Positions 50,407 to 59,541 of a DNA stretch of 64,000 bases are shown one piece after another. A model generated the notes under the pieces. That model had not been told where the DNA came from. It searched no databases and was given only the letters and a program-made list of their open reading frames with translations. The DNA is from Pseudomonas citri (GTDB taxonomy: Bacteria; Pseudomonadota; Gammaproteobacteria; Pseudomonadales; Pseudomonadaceae), in the NCBI RefSeq assembly GCF_025336485.1, contig NZ_JAODAB010000023.1:1-64000 (forward strand), in the 5' to 3' direction. A program made the position numbers and the translations under genes. How positions within the stretch are numbered: position 1 is the first letter of the stretch; each line of letters begins with the position of its first letter.

Positions 50407-51579
50407 TCACTGGGCCAGGCAGCGGCTCACCCCCCTGACAATCATCTCCACCTCCCGCCCATCGATTGTCAGCGGCGGCAGCAGGCGGATGGTCTGACCC
50501 CGGGTGACGTTGATCAGCAGGCCGTGGTCCCGGGCCGCGCAGAGCGTCAGGTCGCGGACCGGTTGCTTGAGCTCGATGCCGATCATCAAGCCCTGGCCGC
50601 GAATCGCCAAAACGTTCGGGTTGTCCGCCAGTTCGGTCCGCAGCCGACTCAGCAACTGTTCGCCCTGCTGCCGGGCGTTGGCCACCAGCGCTTGTTCCTC
50701 GATGATCTCCAGCACCGTACAACCGACCCGACAGGCCAGAGGATTACCGCCAAAGGTGCTGCCGTGGCTGCCTGGGGTGAACAGTTCGGCCGCCTTGCCC
50801 CGCGCCAGGCAGGCACCGATGGGTACGCCGTTGCCCAGGCCTTTGGCGAGGGTCATGACATCCGGCACGATGCCCTCGTGCTGGAACGCAAACCACTGGC
50901 CGGTGCGGCCGATGCCGGTCTGGATCTCGTCGAGCATCAGCAGCCAGGCGCGCCGACTGCACAACTGCCGCAGGGCCTTGAGGTAACCCGGTGGCGCGAG
51001 TTGCACGCCACTTTCGCCCTGGATCGGCTCCATCAGGACCGCGACGATACGTTCTGCATGGGCCTGTTGGATCTGCTCCAGCGCAGCGAGATCACCGAAC
51101 GGCACTTTGATGAAATCCCCCGGTAACCGGCTGTAGCCCAGCCGCACCGACGGGCCGTCGCTGGCCGACATAGTGCCCAAGGTGCGCCCATGGAAGGCAT
51201 TCTCCATGACCACCACCAACGGCTGCTCGATGCCTTTGTGCCAGCCGTAGAGGCGCGCCAGTTTCAATGCGGTTTCGTTGGCCTCGGCCCCCGAGTTGTT
51301 GAAGAACACCCGCTCCAGTCCTGAGAGCTGCGTGAGCTTGGCGGCCAGGCGCTGCTGCCAGTCGATGCTGTACAGGTTGGAGGTATGCAACAGCAGGCCG
51401 GCCTGCTCGCTGATGGCGGCCACCAGCCTGGGGTGCGAGTGGCCGATATTGGTCACCGCCACACCCGCCACGGCGTCCAGGTATTCACGACCGTCCTGGT
51501 CCCACAGGCGCGTCCCCAAGCCATGGGTGAAGTTCAGTGCCAACGGTTGGTAAGTGCTCATCAGGCAGGCGGCGGTCAT
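50407..51579 (-). CDS. Class III aminotransferase, acetylornithine/succinylornithine type
   Basis: PLP enzyme of about 390 aa. ATG 51579 was chosen because GGAG lies nine nucleotides upstream; earlier in-frame ATG and TTG have none. ArgD-type motifs are DAVAGVAVTNIGHSHPRLV, FFNNSGAEANETALKLAR, ENAFHGRTLG, LMLDEIQTGIGRTG (cofactor aspartate) and VMTLAKGLGNGVPIGA (PLP lysine). The closest fit is ArgD/AruC-like acetylornithine or succinylornithine transaminase. It lies alone, away from arg genes and divergent from a LysR regulator, so it may be a catabolic or secondary copy. Substrate unproven. Confidence 0.87.
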   Translation of the reverse strand: MTAACLMSTYQPLALNFTHGLGTRLWDQDGREYLDAVAGVAVTNIGHSHPRLVAAISEQAGLLLHTSNLYSIDWQQRLAAKLTQLSGLERVFFNNSGAEANETALKLARLYGWHKGIEQPLVVVMENAFHGRTLGTMSASDGPSVRLGYSRLPGDFIKVPFGDLAALEQIQQAHAERIVAVLMEPIQGESGVQLAPPGYLKALRQLCSRRAWLLMLDEIQTGIGRTGQWFAFQHEGIVPDVMTLAKGLGNGVPIGACLARGKAAELFTPGSHGSTFGGNPLACRVGCTVLEIIEEQALVANARQQGEQLLSRLRTELADNPNVLAIRGQGLMIGIELKQPVRDLTLCAARDHGLLINVTRGQTIRLLPPLTIDGREVEMIVRGVSRCLAQ

Positions 51580-51677
51580 GACATCAAGCTCCATCGGGTG
51601 GTTTTTTCCAGTATGGTTAGCCACCAAGGCTGGATAAACGCCGCTTTACTTCAATCATTTAAAAGCCGAGCTTGATA

Positions 51678-52604
51678 ATGGACCTGTTCCAGGCAATGAG
51701 CGTCTACGTGAAAGTGGTGGAAACCGGTAGCCTGACGGCCGCGGCCCAGGCGTGTGAAATGTCCACGACCATGGTGGGCAATCATCTTCGCGCACTGGAG
51801 CAACGTCTCGGCGTACGCCTGATCAACCGTACGACCCGGCGCCAGCGCCTGACCGAATTCGGCTCGACCTATTATCAACGCTGCCTCGAAGTCCTGGGGC
51901 TGGTGGCCGATTCCGAGCGCCTCGCCGAGCAGACCCAGGGCGAGCCCACCGGCACCCTGCGCATCACCGCGCCGCTGACCTTCGGCACCGAACGCCTCGC
52001 GCCCGCGTTGGCCGAGTTCAGCCAGCGCTTCACGCAAATCAAGCTTGACGTGGTGTTGACCAACCAACGCCTGGACCTGCTCGACCACGGTTTCGATGTC
52101 GCCATTCGCCTCGGCCCCCCCGACCCGAAACTCATCGCCCGCCCGCTGGTGGACTACACCCTGACCATTTGCGCGTCCAAGGCTTACCTCGAACGCCGGG
52201 GCACGCCGGAACGCCCCGTCGACCTGCAGCGACACGACTGCCTCTCCTTTGCCTATTCGGCAGGCGACGAGTGGCGTTTCGCCCAGGATCACTGGCCCAT
52301 CAACGGCCCGGACGGCGAGATCAAGGTGCCGGTCAACGGACCGATGCTGATCAACAGCTCCTCCGGCCTGCATCGCGCCGCCCTGGCGGGCATGGGCGTG
52401 GTCATGCTGCCCGATGCGTTGGTGGCCCAGGACCTGAGGGATGGGAACCTGGTGGCGCTGCTGCAGGACTATCAACTGCCGCATCGACCGATGAGCCTGT
52501 TGTATGCGCAAGATCGCTACCGATTGCCAAAGCTGCGCAGTTTTGTCGAGTTTGCGTTGGAGAAATGGGCGAAATCACCTGATAAGACGCGAAATAGCCT
52601 TTAG
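51678..52604 (+). CDS. LysR-family transcriptional regulator
   Basis: 308 aa. N-terminal winged HTH (LFQAMSVYVKVVETGSLTAAAQAC..TTMVGNHLRALEQRLGVRL) and a C-terminal substrate-binding domain with VDVAIRLG-like GFDVAIRLGPP. Start at ATG 51678; a TTG two codons earlier is possible. Divergent from the ArgD-type aminotransferase (98 bp between starts) and convergent with an MFS gene. Of the CrgA/DmlR-type subgroup by its phrases. Target unknown, but the aminotransferase is the natural candidate. Confidence 0.9.
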   Translation: MDLFQAMSVYVKVVETGSLTAAAQACEMSTTMVGNHLRALEQRLGVRLINRTTRRQRLTEFGSTYYQRCLEVLGLVADSERLAEQTQGEPTGTLRITAPLTFGTERLAPALAEFSQRFTQIKLDVVLTNQRLDLLDHGFDVAIRLGPPDPKLIARPLVDYTLTICASKAYLERRGTPERPVDLQRHDCLSFAYSAGDEWRFAQDHWPINGPDGEIKVPVNGPMLINSSSGLHRAALAGMGVVMLPDALVAQDLRDGNLVALLQDYQLPHRPMSLLYAQDRYRLPKLRSFVEFALEKWAKSPDKTRNSL

Positions 52605-52654
52605 AGGCCGCCGATTCATCGCTGATAGCGTTTAAGACCGCTCAATCCGCTGCC

Positions 52655-53863
52655 TCAAGTCGTTCCGTGACGACGGGTCACGATCAGCAGCCCTATCAGC
52701 GCCAGGAGCGAGAAGCCGGCGCCGGCGACGAAGGTCATCGCCGGTCCGACCGCAGTCCAAAGCGCCCCGGCCAGCACGCTGGCGATCAGCAGGGCCAACC
52801 CCGTGAGCAGGTTGAACAATCCGAACGCGGTGCCACGCAGATCGACGGGCGCAGCGTCGGCCACCAGCGTGGTCAGCAGTCCCTGCGTCGCGCCCATGTG
52901 CAGGCCCCAGAACACGGAGCCCGCCAATACCCACACCGTGGACGAAGCCACGGCCAGCAGCACGTCGGCGATGATCAGGAAAGCAATGCCCAGTGCCAGC
53001 AGGCGCCTTCGATCGACCCGGTCAGACCACTCCCCAAATGGCCAGGCACTAGCGGCATAGACCACGTTCATTACAATCAGCACCACGGGCACATACGTCG
53101 CCGACAAGCCCACCGAACTGGCGCGCAGCAGCAGAAAAGCCTCACTGAAACGTGCGAGGGTCAACGCAGTGGCGAAGGCGACGACTAACCCGTACGCCGC
53201 AGGCAGCCGACGCAGCTCATCCCGATGAATGGGGAAACGGCGGCGCGGTTGCGCATTCGCATGCACCTCTGGTTCCTGCACGCCGAACACGATCAGCAGC
53301 ACGGCAAGGATGGCAGGCAGGACGGCGGCCCAAAACACCAGGCGGAAGTTGTCGTGCGTGGCGGCCATCAGGAGCAAGGCCAGTCCCGGTCCGGCGAATG
53401 CACCGACTGTGTCCATCGACTGGCGCAGGCCATAGGCGGCGCCGCGGGACTCGGCAGGGGTGATGTCGGCCACCAGAGCATCGCGTGGCGCGCCGCGAAT
53501 GCCCTTGCCAATGCGGTCGACGAAGCGGGCTGTCAATACCAGGCCCAGCCCCTGGGCCAGCGGGAACAGTGGCTTGGTGAGCGCGGCCAGACCGTAACCG
53601 AGCAACACCAGCGGCTTGCGCTTGCCTATCCAATCGCTGAGAGTGCCCGAGAATACCTTCACGATCGCGGCGGTCGCCTCGGCAACGCCCTCGATAATGC
53701 CCACGGACATCGCGCTCACGCCCAGCACGCTGACCAGAAACACTGGCAGCAGGCTGTGCACCAGTTCCGAGGAGGTATCCATGCACAGGCTGACAAACCC
53801 CAGCGCGATAACGCCTCGAGGCAAATGAGCGCGGGGTGGTCGCGATCCGGCATCAGGTGTCAT
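52655..53863 (-). CDS. MFS transporter
   Basis: Twelve-helix major facilitator of about 402 aa. ATG 53863 was chosen because AGGA lies six nucleotides upstream; the ATG two codons before abuts the Shine-Dalgarno. The loop 2-3 motif reads FSGTLSDWIGKRKPLVLLGYG, and DRIGKGIRGAPRDALVAD lies after TM4, a signature of the small YfiS/COG-type multidrug subgroup. No neighbouring pathway gene indicates its substrate. Confidence 0.88.
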   Translation of the reverse strand: MTPDAGSRPPRAHLPRGVIALGFVSLCMDTSSELVHSLLPVFLVSVLGVSAMSVGIIEGVAEATAAIVKVFSGTLSDWIGKRKPLVLLGYGLAALTKPLFPLAQGLGLVLTARFVDRIGKGIRGAPRDALVADITPAESRGAAYGLRQSMDTVGAFAGPGLALLLMAATHDNFRLVFWAAVLPAILAVLLIVFGVQEPEVHANAQPRRRFPIHRDELRRLPAAYGLVVAFATALTLARFSEAFLLLRASSVGLSATYVPVVLIVMNVVYAASAWPFGEWSDRVDRRRLLALGIAFLIIADVLLAVASSTVWVLAGSVFWGLHMGATQGLLTTLVADAAPVDLRGTAFGLFNLLTGLALLIASVLAGALWTAVGPAMTFVAGAGFSLLALIGLLIVTRRHGTT

Positions 53864-54044
53864 TGGCATTCCTCTCGCCCGGGTGGTGGGGCTTCTTCAT
53901 TACGCAAAGTGGTGAGGCAATCAGGTGGGGAAATCTGCTCCTGGTTCAACCGTGACAACATCGCCCGTCTCCAATAGATTAGGCGGCCCCAAAAAGCTGT
54001 ATCTCTTTTTGCCTCATCCCGCTAACAGAAGTAGTGAAATTTCA

Positions 54045-54749
54045 ATGTCCGATTCCAATACCGCTGAATCCGTAGTCGCCCTGTCGTCCAAAGCGGAATA
54101 CGAAAACTCCATCAATCTTTCACAGCATCTGCCCCAAGCCAAAAACATCAGTGAAATGGTGCTCGACGCCTTTCAGTCGAACCGCGAAAGCGACCAGATC
54201 CGCGAACTGCGCAGCGCCATCCGCCAGGCTCACGATGCGTTCGACGATGACAAGGCCTATGAACTGATGGGCCAGCTCAAGCAGCTCAAAGACGCCGAAG
54301 CCGCCGACTTCGCCGCACTGGAAGACCTGAGCAGCCGCTTCCCCATCAGCCGAATTCTGTCCAGCTACAAGGACGACCCGGCGTTTCAGGAGCTGGTGTA
54401 TGGGCTGGCCCTGAAAGTCCTGAACCAGACCCACCAGGCCATCAGCAACCCGAGCGGCAGCAAGGGCAAGGCCTCGCGGGCCAAGAAGGACGCCGAAGTG
54501 TTCGTCATCAGCAAGGACGGCATCAGCGTCACCCTGCCCCTGCGCACGCCCCGCTCCAAGCCGAACGTCGACCGCGAAGCCTTCGAGTTCCTGGGCTTCA
54601 ACTTCGTGGGTGAAGGCGACGACGCCGAGCTGGAAAGCGAAACCTTCCTGGACAACGACGGCACCGAACAGCAGGCCACCCGCAAAAGCATCATCACGGC
54701 CCTGCAACAGCAGAAGGCCTTCGACGGCTACAGCATCGCCCAACAGTAA
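54045..54749 (+). CDS. Conserved hypothetical acidic protein
   Basis: 234 aa from ATG 54045, not recognised. There is no signal peptide or membrane segment. Residues about 20-110 are predicted helical and acidic (QIRELRSAIRQAHDAFDDDK, AYELMGQLKQLKDAEAADF). A lysine-rich linker (GSKGKASRAKKDAE) leads to a C-terminal part with VFVISKDGISVTLPLRTPR and DREAFEFLGFNFVGEGDD. Codon use matches the chromosome, so it is probably a real resident gene. Its shared terminator with cyoE was apparently duplicated by the neighbouring toxin-antitoxin insertion. Confidence 0.75.
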   Translation: MSDSNTAESVVALSSKAEYENSINLSQHLPQAKNISEMVLDAFQSNRESDQIRELRSAIRQAHDAFDDDKAYELMGQLKQLKDAEAADFAALEDLSSRFPISRILSSYKDDPAFQELVYGLALKVLNQTHQAISNPSGSKGKASRAKKDAEVFVISKDGISVTLPLRTPRSKPNVDREAFEFLGFNFVGEGDDAELESETFLDNDGTEQQATRKSIITALQQQKAFDGYSIAQQ

Positions 54750-54803
54750 GAACCGCCCCCAGCCACCTCTGGAGCGGTGTTCACCCCCACATAACCCCTC
54801 ATG

Positions 54804-54840
54804 AAAAAGCCCCGCTCTTCTCTCGAAGGCGGGGCTTTTT
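54804..54840. terminator. Terminator, left 37-bp direct repeat
   Basis: AAAAAGCCCCGC..TCTTCTCTCGAAG..GCGGGGCTTTTT: a two-way terminator identical over 37 bp to 55591-55627. It serves the unknown gene (plus) and higA (minus). Confidence 0.9.
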
Positions 54841-54848
54841 CATGGGGT

Positions 54849-55163
54849 TCAAACAGCTCCGAGTCGCTCGACCATGTCTGGAAACTTTTCGACCAGTTTG
54901 ATCAACAAAGCCGCCTGGGCGTTAGGCTTGGATTTCTCTTGCTCCCAATTTCTAAGCGTGCCAGGACTGGTCCTGATGCTCTTGGCGAAAACGGCTTGGG
55001 ACATGTGGAGCTTGTCGCGCAGCGCTACGATTTCTTGGGCCGACACCTCTGGAGCCGGTTTGTCTTCGATCGATATCTGGCGAAGAGTGATCTTGCCCTC
55101 TCTATGAGCGGCCATCTCCTCGACGCCTTGCATCAGCTCTGCAAATACATCGCGCTTTTTCAT
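54849..55163 (-). CDS. higA: HigA/NadS-type antitoxin
   Basis: 104 aa. N-terminal toxin-binding part (1-45), then an Xre-type HTH (about 47-100: IVALRDKLHMSQAVFAKSIR, SPGTLRNWEQEKSKPN). It is expected to neutralise the HigB toxin and repress the pair. ATGA overlap with higB. Toxin-first order is the mark of higBA modules. Confidence 0.88.
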   Translation of the reverse strand: MKKRDVFAELMQGVEEMAAHREGKITLRQISIEDKPAPEVSAQEIVALRDKLHMSQAVFAKSIRTSPGTLRNWEQEKSKPNAQAALLIKLVEKFPDMVERLGAV

Positions 55164-55504
55164 AAGGTACCTCGGGCTTTCAACTCTGCTTCTATGGCGC
55201 GCTTAAGCATCTTCTCTTGATCGGAAGTCAGGTTTTCCAATTCATCCTTGTCATAGATGGCGAACATCCAGAACTGACGATCCTGCATGAGCCAATAGTA
55301 AATGACTCGCAGCCCACCCCGCTTCCCTTTGCCACGACGCCCATCGAACCAACGCAGCTTACGAAAACCGCCGGTACGTGGCATGAGGTCGCCGACCTCT
55401 GGATGCTGCAGCATATGGGATTGAAGCAGGCGATATTCATCGTCAGTCAGATAATGGCCAACCGTGGCGGTGAACGTAGTCGTTTCAAAAAATAGGGTAC
55501 GCAT
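55160..55504 (-). CDS. higB: HigB/RelE-type toxin
   Basis: 114 aa from ATG 55504. RelE/HigB fold with LTDDEYRLLQSHMLQHPEVGD, TGGFRKLRWFDGRRGKGKRGGLRVIYYW and FAIYDKDELENLTSDQEKML, the order seen in the PA-type RelE-like toxins. Likely a ribosome-dependent mRNA interferase (by family). No Shine-Dalgarno is present, and the predicted transcription start lies almost on the ATG, so the message may be leaderless. It overlaps higA by 4 bp. Confidence 0.88.
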   Translation of the reverse strand: MRTLFFETTTFTATVGHYLTDDEYRLLQSHMLQHPEVGDLMPRTGGFRKLRWFDGRRGKGKRGGLRVIYYWLMQDRQFWMFAIYDKDELENLTSDQEKMLKRAIEAELKARGTL

Positions 55505-55510
55505 GGCAAA

Positions 55511-55541
55511 AACTATAGGCAAATTGCGTATAGTTCAACAA
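55511..55541 (-). promoter_or_regulatory. higBA promoter and operator
   Basis: On the minus strand TTGTTG (complement of 55536-55541), 18 nt, TATAGT (complement of 55512-55517). A perfect inverted repeat AACTATA-N11-TATAGTT (55511-55517, 55529-55535) covers the spacer and -10. This is a natural site for a HigA dimer and autorepression. Confidence 0.7.
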
Positions 55542-55590
55542 AGCAGAATGTATTGCGACGAATGACAGCCAATCCATTCCTTACCTCGAA

Positions 55591-55627
55591 AAAAAGCCCC
55601 GCTCTTCTCTCGAAGGCGGGGCTTTTT
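55591..55627. terminator. Terminator, right 37-bp direct repeat
   Basis: Identical over 37 bp to 54804-54840. It now serves as the cyoE terminator (minus strand), sixteen bases after the cyoE stop. Confidence 0.9.
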
Positions 55628-55642
55628 GTGTAGCGTCTGGGG

Positions 55643-56530
55643 TCAAGGTGCGTAGGTCAGCAGCAGCTCACTTGGCACTTTGAAGTCCAGGGACATCATG
55701 ACGCTCAGGGCGGTGATGGTGAAGATCGAGAACACGAACAGCTTGCGTGCCCAGACCGTGTCATCCACCGCCTTGTAGCCGGTCCAGGCCATGTACAGCC
55801 AGTACATGCCCATAGCGGCGGCGACGGCGAGGTAGCTCATGCCGGCGTAGCCGCTGAAGGTCAGCATCAAGGTCGCCAGCAGGAACGCCAGGATGTAGAA
55901 CAGGATGTGCTTCTTCGCCACCCGGATGCCGCGCTTGACCGGCAGTACCGGAATCGAAGCCGCCAGGTAGTCGTTGAAGCGGAAGATCGCGATGGCATAG
56001 GAATGCGGCATTTGCCACAGGCTGAACATTACCAGCAGCGTCAGCGCAGCCATGTCGAAGCTGTTACTCACCGCGACGTAGCCGATCACCGGTGGCATCG
56101 CGCCCGACAGACTGCCCACCAGCGTGCCGTGCACCGACTTGCGCTTGAGGTACAGGCTGTAGAGCCCGACGTAGATCACGAAGCCGATCACTGCGAACAA
56201 CGCGGCCAACGGGTTGGCCACGCGATACAACAACGCCACGCCGGCCACACCCAGCACCGTGGCGAATGCCAGGGCCAGTTGGACCGGGATCAGTCCCTGG
56301 ACCAGCGCGCGGTTCTTGGTGCGCTCCATCTTGATGTCGATGTCACGGTCGATGCAGTTGTTGAACACGCAACCGGACGCCACCACCAGGGAAGTGCCGA
56401 TCATCGCCGCCAGGAAGATGGCCAGATCGACATGCCCTTTCGAGGCCAGGAAAAACCCGCCTGCCACAGAAAGCACGTTACCGAAAATGATCCCCGGCTT
56501 GGTGATTTGGATAAAGTGCTTCAGGGACAT
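55643..56530 (-). CDS. cyoE: Protoheme IX farnesyltransferase
   Basis: Membrane prenyltransferase making heme O for the bo3 oxidase. 295 aa from ATG 56530; the longer frame upstream is cyoD out of frame. UbiA-family motifs are NNCIDRDIDIKMERTKNRAL (first DxxxD) and the second aspartate region near YLKRKSVHGTLVGSLSGAMPPVIGY. Nine helices expected. Last gene of the cyo operon. Confidence 0.97.
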   Translation of the reverse strand: MSLKHFIQITKPGIIFGNVLSVAGGFFLASKGHVDLAIFLAAMIGTSLVVASGCVFNNCIDRDIDIKMERTKNRALVQGLIPVQLALAFATVLGVAGVALLYRVANPLAALFAVIGFVIYVGLYSLYLKRKSVHGTLVGSLSGAMPPVIGYVAVSNSFDMAALTLLVMFSLWQMPHSYAIAIFRFNDYLAASIPVLPVKRGIRVAKKHILFYILAFLLATLMLTFSGYAGMSYLAVAAAMGMYWLYMAWTGYKAVDDTVWARKLFVFSIFTITALSVMMSLDFKVPSELLLTYAP

Positions 56531-56541
56531 CCGGACTTTCC

Positions 56542-56877
56542 TCAGTGCGCCATCATGTTGGTGTGGATGCTGAACATGATCCACAACGACAGGCCGACCA
56601 GCAGGACAATCACGATCGCGGCAAAGACAAACGCGACCACGTTGTTACGTTGGGCAGCGGAGCGGTCCAGGTGCAGGAAGTACACCAGGTGCACCAGTAC
56701 CTGGACCACGGCGAAGATCAGAATGATCCACAGGGTCAGGCTCTTGGGCAGCGACGGGTACATCACCAGGCCGAACGGGATGACGGTCAGGATCACCGAC
56801 AGGATGAAGCCGATGGCGTAGGACTTGACGCTGCCGTGGCCGGCGTCGTGGCCATCATGGGAATGTGCGTTAGCCAT
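56542..56877 (-). CDS. cyoD: Cytochrome bo3 quinol oxidase subunit IV
   Basis: Small three-helix subunit that helps assembly of the CuB site. 111 aa. The N-terminus is rich in histidine (MANAHSHDGHDAGHG), then KSYAIGFILSVILTVIPFGL and two more helices. It follows cyoC directly. Confidence 0.95.
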   Translation of the reverse strand: MANAHSHDGHDAGHGSVKSYAIGFILSVILTVIPFGLVMYPSLPKSLTLWIILIFAVVQVLVHLVYFLHLDRSAAQRNNVVAFVFAAIVIVLLVGLSLWIMFSIHTNMMAH

Positions 56878-57504
56878 TTACAGGGTCCCCATCAGATAAA
56901 CAACGGTGAATACGCAGATCCACACCACGTCCAGGAAGTGCCAGAACAGGCTCAGGCAGCTCAGGCGCGTCTTGTTGGTGGCGGTCAGGCCGTTTTTCTG
57001 GACCTGGTACATCATGATCGCCATCCAGATCAGGCCGCTGGTCACGTGCAGGCCGTGGGTGCCGACCAGGGTGAAGAACCCGGACAGGAAGCCGCTGCGG
57101 TTCGGACCGAAGCCTTCGGAGATCAACATGTGGAACTCGTTGACCTCCATGCCGATGAAGCCGGCACCGAACAGGAAGGTCATGGCCAGCCAGCCCAGGA
57201 CCTGGTTTTTCTTGCCTTTGAACAACGCCAGCATGGCGAAGCCGTAGGTGATCGAGCTGAACAACAGCAGAGCGGTTTCGCCCAGCACGTACGGCAGTTC
57301 GAAGATGTCGTGGCCCGACGGGCCACCGGCGACGTTGTTAACCAGCACCGCGTAGGCCGCGAAGATCGACGCAAACAGAATGCAGTCGGTCATCAGGTAG
57401 AGCCAGAAACCGAATACGGTCATCTCGCCCGAGTCGTGGTGATGGTCATCGTGCCCATGGTCATGACCATGGGCGTGTCCAACATTGGTCACTAAGTTCG
57501 ACAT
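56878..57504 (-). CDS. cyoC: Cytochrome bo3 quinol oxidase subunit III
   Basis: Five-helix subunit III. 208 aa. A histidine-rich cytoplasmic start (HAHGHDHGHDDHHHDSG) precedes TVFGFWLYLMTDCILFASIF. The conserved SEGFGPNRSGFLSGFFTLVGTHGLHVTSGL lies in the C-terminal half. Adjacent to cyoB (3 bp) and cyoD (0 bp). Confidence 0.97.
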   Translation of the reverse strand: MSNLVTNVGHAHGHDHGHDDHHHDSGEMTVFGFWLYLMTDCILFASIFAAYAVLVNNVAGGPSGHDIFELPYVLGETALLLFSSITYGFAMLALFKGKKNQVLGWLAMTFLFGAGFIGMEVNEFHMLISEGFGPNRSGFLSGFFTLVGTHGLHVTSGLIWMAIMMYQVQKNGLTATNKTRLSCLSLFWHFLDVVWICVFTVVYLMGTL

Positions 57505-57507
57505 GGT

Positions 57508-59538
57508 TTAAGCCTGTTCCAACGAGGTTTCAACACGGGTGGCGGTGGCAGGGACTTTCCCGGCCGCGACCAGACGTTTGTGCTGCTCGGCTTCGATGCG
57601 CTCGATCACATCCACCGGCACCATGTAGCCCTGATCGTCACGGGCGGCATGGATGGCGAAATACACCACGGTGCCAACCAGGCTGGCGATGGCCAGCCAC
57701 CAGATGTGCCAGATCATCGCGAAACCGAACACCGTCAGCAGCGCACCCATGACCACACCGGTCGCGGTGTTGTTCGGCATGTGGATCGGCGCGTACTTGG
57801 CAGGAGTCTGGTACGCAGTACCGTTTTCCTTGGCTTCGGTGAACGGGTCGATCCCGTCCGCTTTTGGCAGCACGGCGAAGTTGTAGAACGGCGGTGGCGA
57901 AGAGGTCGACCATTCCAGGGTATGGGCATTCCACGGGTCACCGTGTTCGCACATGTTCTCTGGCTTGTTGCGGTCGCGCACGCTGACGTACAGCTGGATC
58001 AGTTGGCAGGCGATACCGACGGCGATCAACACCGCACCGAACATGGCCACGTACAGGTACGGTACCCACTCAGGGTTGGTGGTGGTGTTCAGACGACGGG
58101 TCATGCCCATGAAGCCCAGGACATAGAGCGGCATGAACGCAACGAAGAAGCCGGTGATCCAGAACCAGAACGCGCCCTTGCCCCAGCCTTCGTGCAGCTT
58201 GAAGCCGAACGCTTTCGGGAAGTAGAAGGCGAAGCCGGCGATGTAGCCGAACACGGCGCCGCCGATGATCACGTTATGGAAGTGCGCAATCACGAACAGG
58301 CTGTTGTGCAGCACGAAGTCCGCACCCGGGATGGCCAGCAGTACGCCGGTCATGCCGCCGATGGCGAAGGTCACCATGAAGCCCAGGGTCCACATTACGT
58401 GACTGGTGAAACGCAGGCGACCTTGGTAAATGGTGAACAACCAGTTGAACAGCTTCACCCCGGTCGGGATCGAAATCAGCATCGTCGCCAGGCCGAAGAA
58501 GGCGTTGACGCTGGCGCCCGAACCCATGGTGAAGAAGTGGTGCAGCCAAACCATGAAGCCCAGTACCGAGATCGCGCCCGAAGCGTAGATCATCGAGTGA
58601 TGGCCGAACAGTTTCTTGCCGGAGAAGGTCGAGATGACTTCGGAGAAAATACCGAACGCCGGCAGGATCAGGATGTACACCTCGGGGTGACCCCAAGCCC
58701 AGAACAGGTTCACGTACATCATCGGATTTCCACCCAGTTCATTGGTGAAAACGTGGAAATCCAGGTAGCGGTCAAGCGTCAGCAGCGCCAGGGTGGCGGT
58801 CAGGATCGGGAACGAAGCGACGATCAGGACGTTGGCCCAGGTGCAGGTCCAGGTGAAGATCGGCATGTCCATCAGCTTCATGCCAGGGGTACGCATCTTC
58901 AGCACGGTGGCCAGGAAGTTGACCCCCGTCAGCGTCGTGCCCAACCCGGAGAGCTGTAGCGCCCAGATGTAGTAATCCACACCCACGCCCGGACTGTATT
59001 GCAGGCCCGACAGCGGCGGATAGGCGACCCAACCGGTCTTGGCGAATTCACCAACGCCCAGGGAGACGTTGATCAACACCACGCCGGACACCAGCAGCCA
59101 GAAACTCAGGGAGTTCAGGAACGGGAAGGCCACGTCGCGAGCGCCGATTTGCAGCGGCACGGCGAGGTTCATCAGGCCGGTGAAGAATGGCATCGCCATG
59201 AAGATGATCATGATCACACCGTGGGCGGTGAAGATCTGGTCATAGTGTTCAGGCGGCAGGTAGCCAGGCGAACCCTCGGTGGCCATGGCCAGCTGGGTAC
59301 GCATCATGATGGCGTCGGCAAAGCCACGCAGCAGCATGACCATGGCGACGACGATGTACATCACGCCGATTTTCTTGTGGTCGACCGAGGTCAGCCACTC
59401 AGTCCACAGGTAGGTCCACTTCTTGAAGTAGGTGATCCCCGCGAACAGCGCCAGGCCACCGAGTGCGATGATGGCGAGGGTCACCATGACAATCGGCTCG
59501 TGGAACGGGATCGCTTCCCAACTTAATTTACCAAACAT
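57508..59538 (-). CDS. cyoB: Cytochrome bo3 quinol oxidase subunit I
   Basis: Catalytic heme-copper subunit that reduces O2 and pumps protons. 676 aa, 15 helices expected. The heme/CuB ligands are all visible: the His-Tyr cross-link region WGHPEVYILILPAFG, the histidine pair VWLHHFFTMG and the heme histidines FVIAHFHNVIIGG. The proton-channel segment NMxxL region reads TGLMNLAVPLQIGARD. It starts 3 bp after cyoA. Confidence 0.98.
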   Translation of the reverse strand: MFGKLSWEAIPFHEPIVMVTLAIIALGGLALFAGITYFKKWTYLWTEWLTSVDHKKIGVMYIVVAMVMLLRGFADAIMMRTQLAMATEGSPGYLPPEHYDQIFTAHGVIMIIFMAMPFFTGLMNLAVPLQIGARDVAFPFLNSLSFWLLVSGVVLINVSLGVGEFAKTGWVAYPPLSGLQYSPGVGVDYYIWALQLSGLGTTLTGVNFLATVLKMRTPGMKLMDMPIFTWTCTWANVLIVASFPILTATLALLTLDRYLDFHVFTNELGGNPMMYVNLFWAWGHPEVYILILPAFGIFSEVISTFSGKKLFGHHSMIYASGAISVLGFMVWLHHFFTMGSGASVNAFFGLATMLISIPTGVKLFNWLFTIYQGRLRFTSHVMWTLGFMVTFAIGGMTGVLLAIPGADFVLHNSLFVIAHFHNVIIGGAVFGYIAGFAFYFPKAFGFKLHEGWGKGAFWFWITGFFVAFMPLYVLGFMGMTRRLNTTTNPEWVPYLYVAMFGAVLIAVGIACQLIQLYVSVRDRNKPENMCEHGDPWNAHTLEWSTSSPPPFYNFAVLPKADGIDPFTEAKENGTAYQTPAKYAPIHMPNNTATGVVMGALLTVFGFAMIWHIWWLAIASLVGTVVYFAIHAARDDQGYMVPVDVIERIEAEQHKRLVAAGKVPATATRVETSLEQA

Positions 59539-59541
59539 CGT

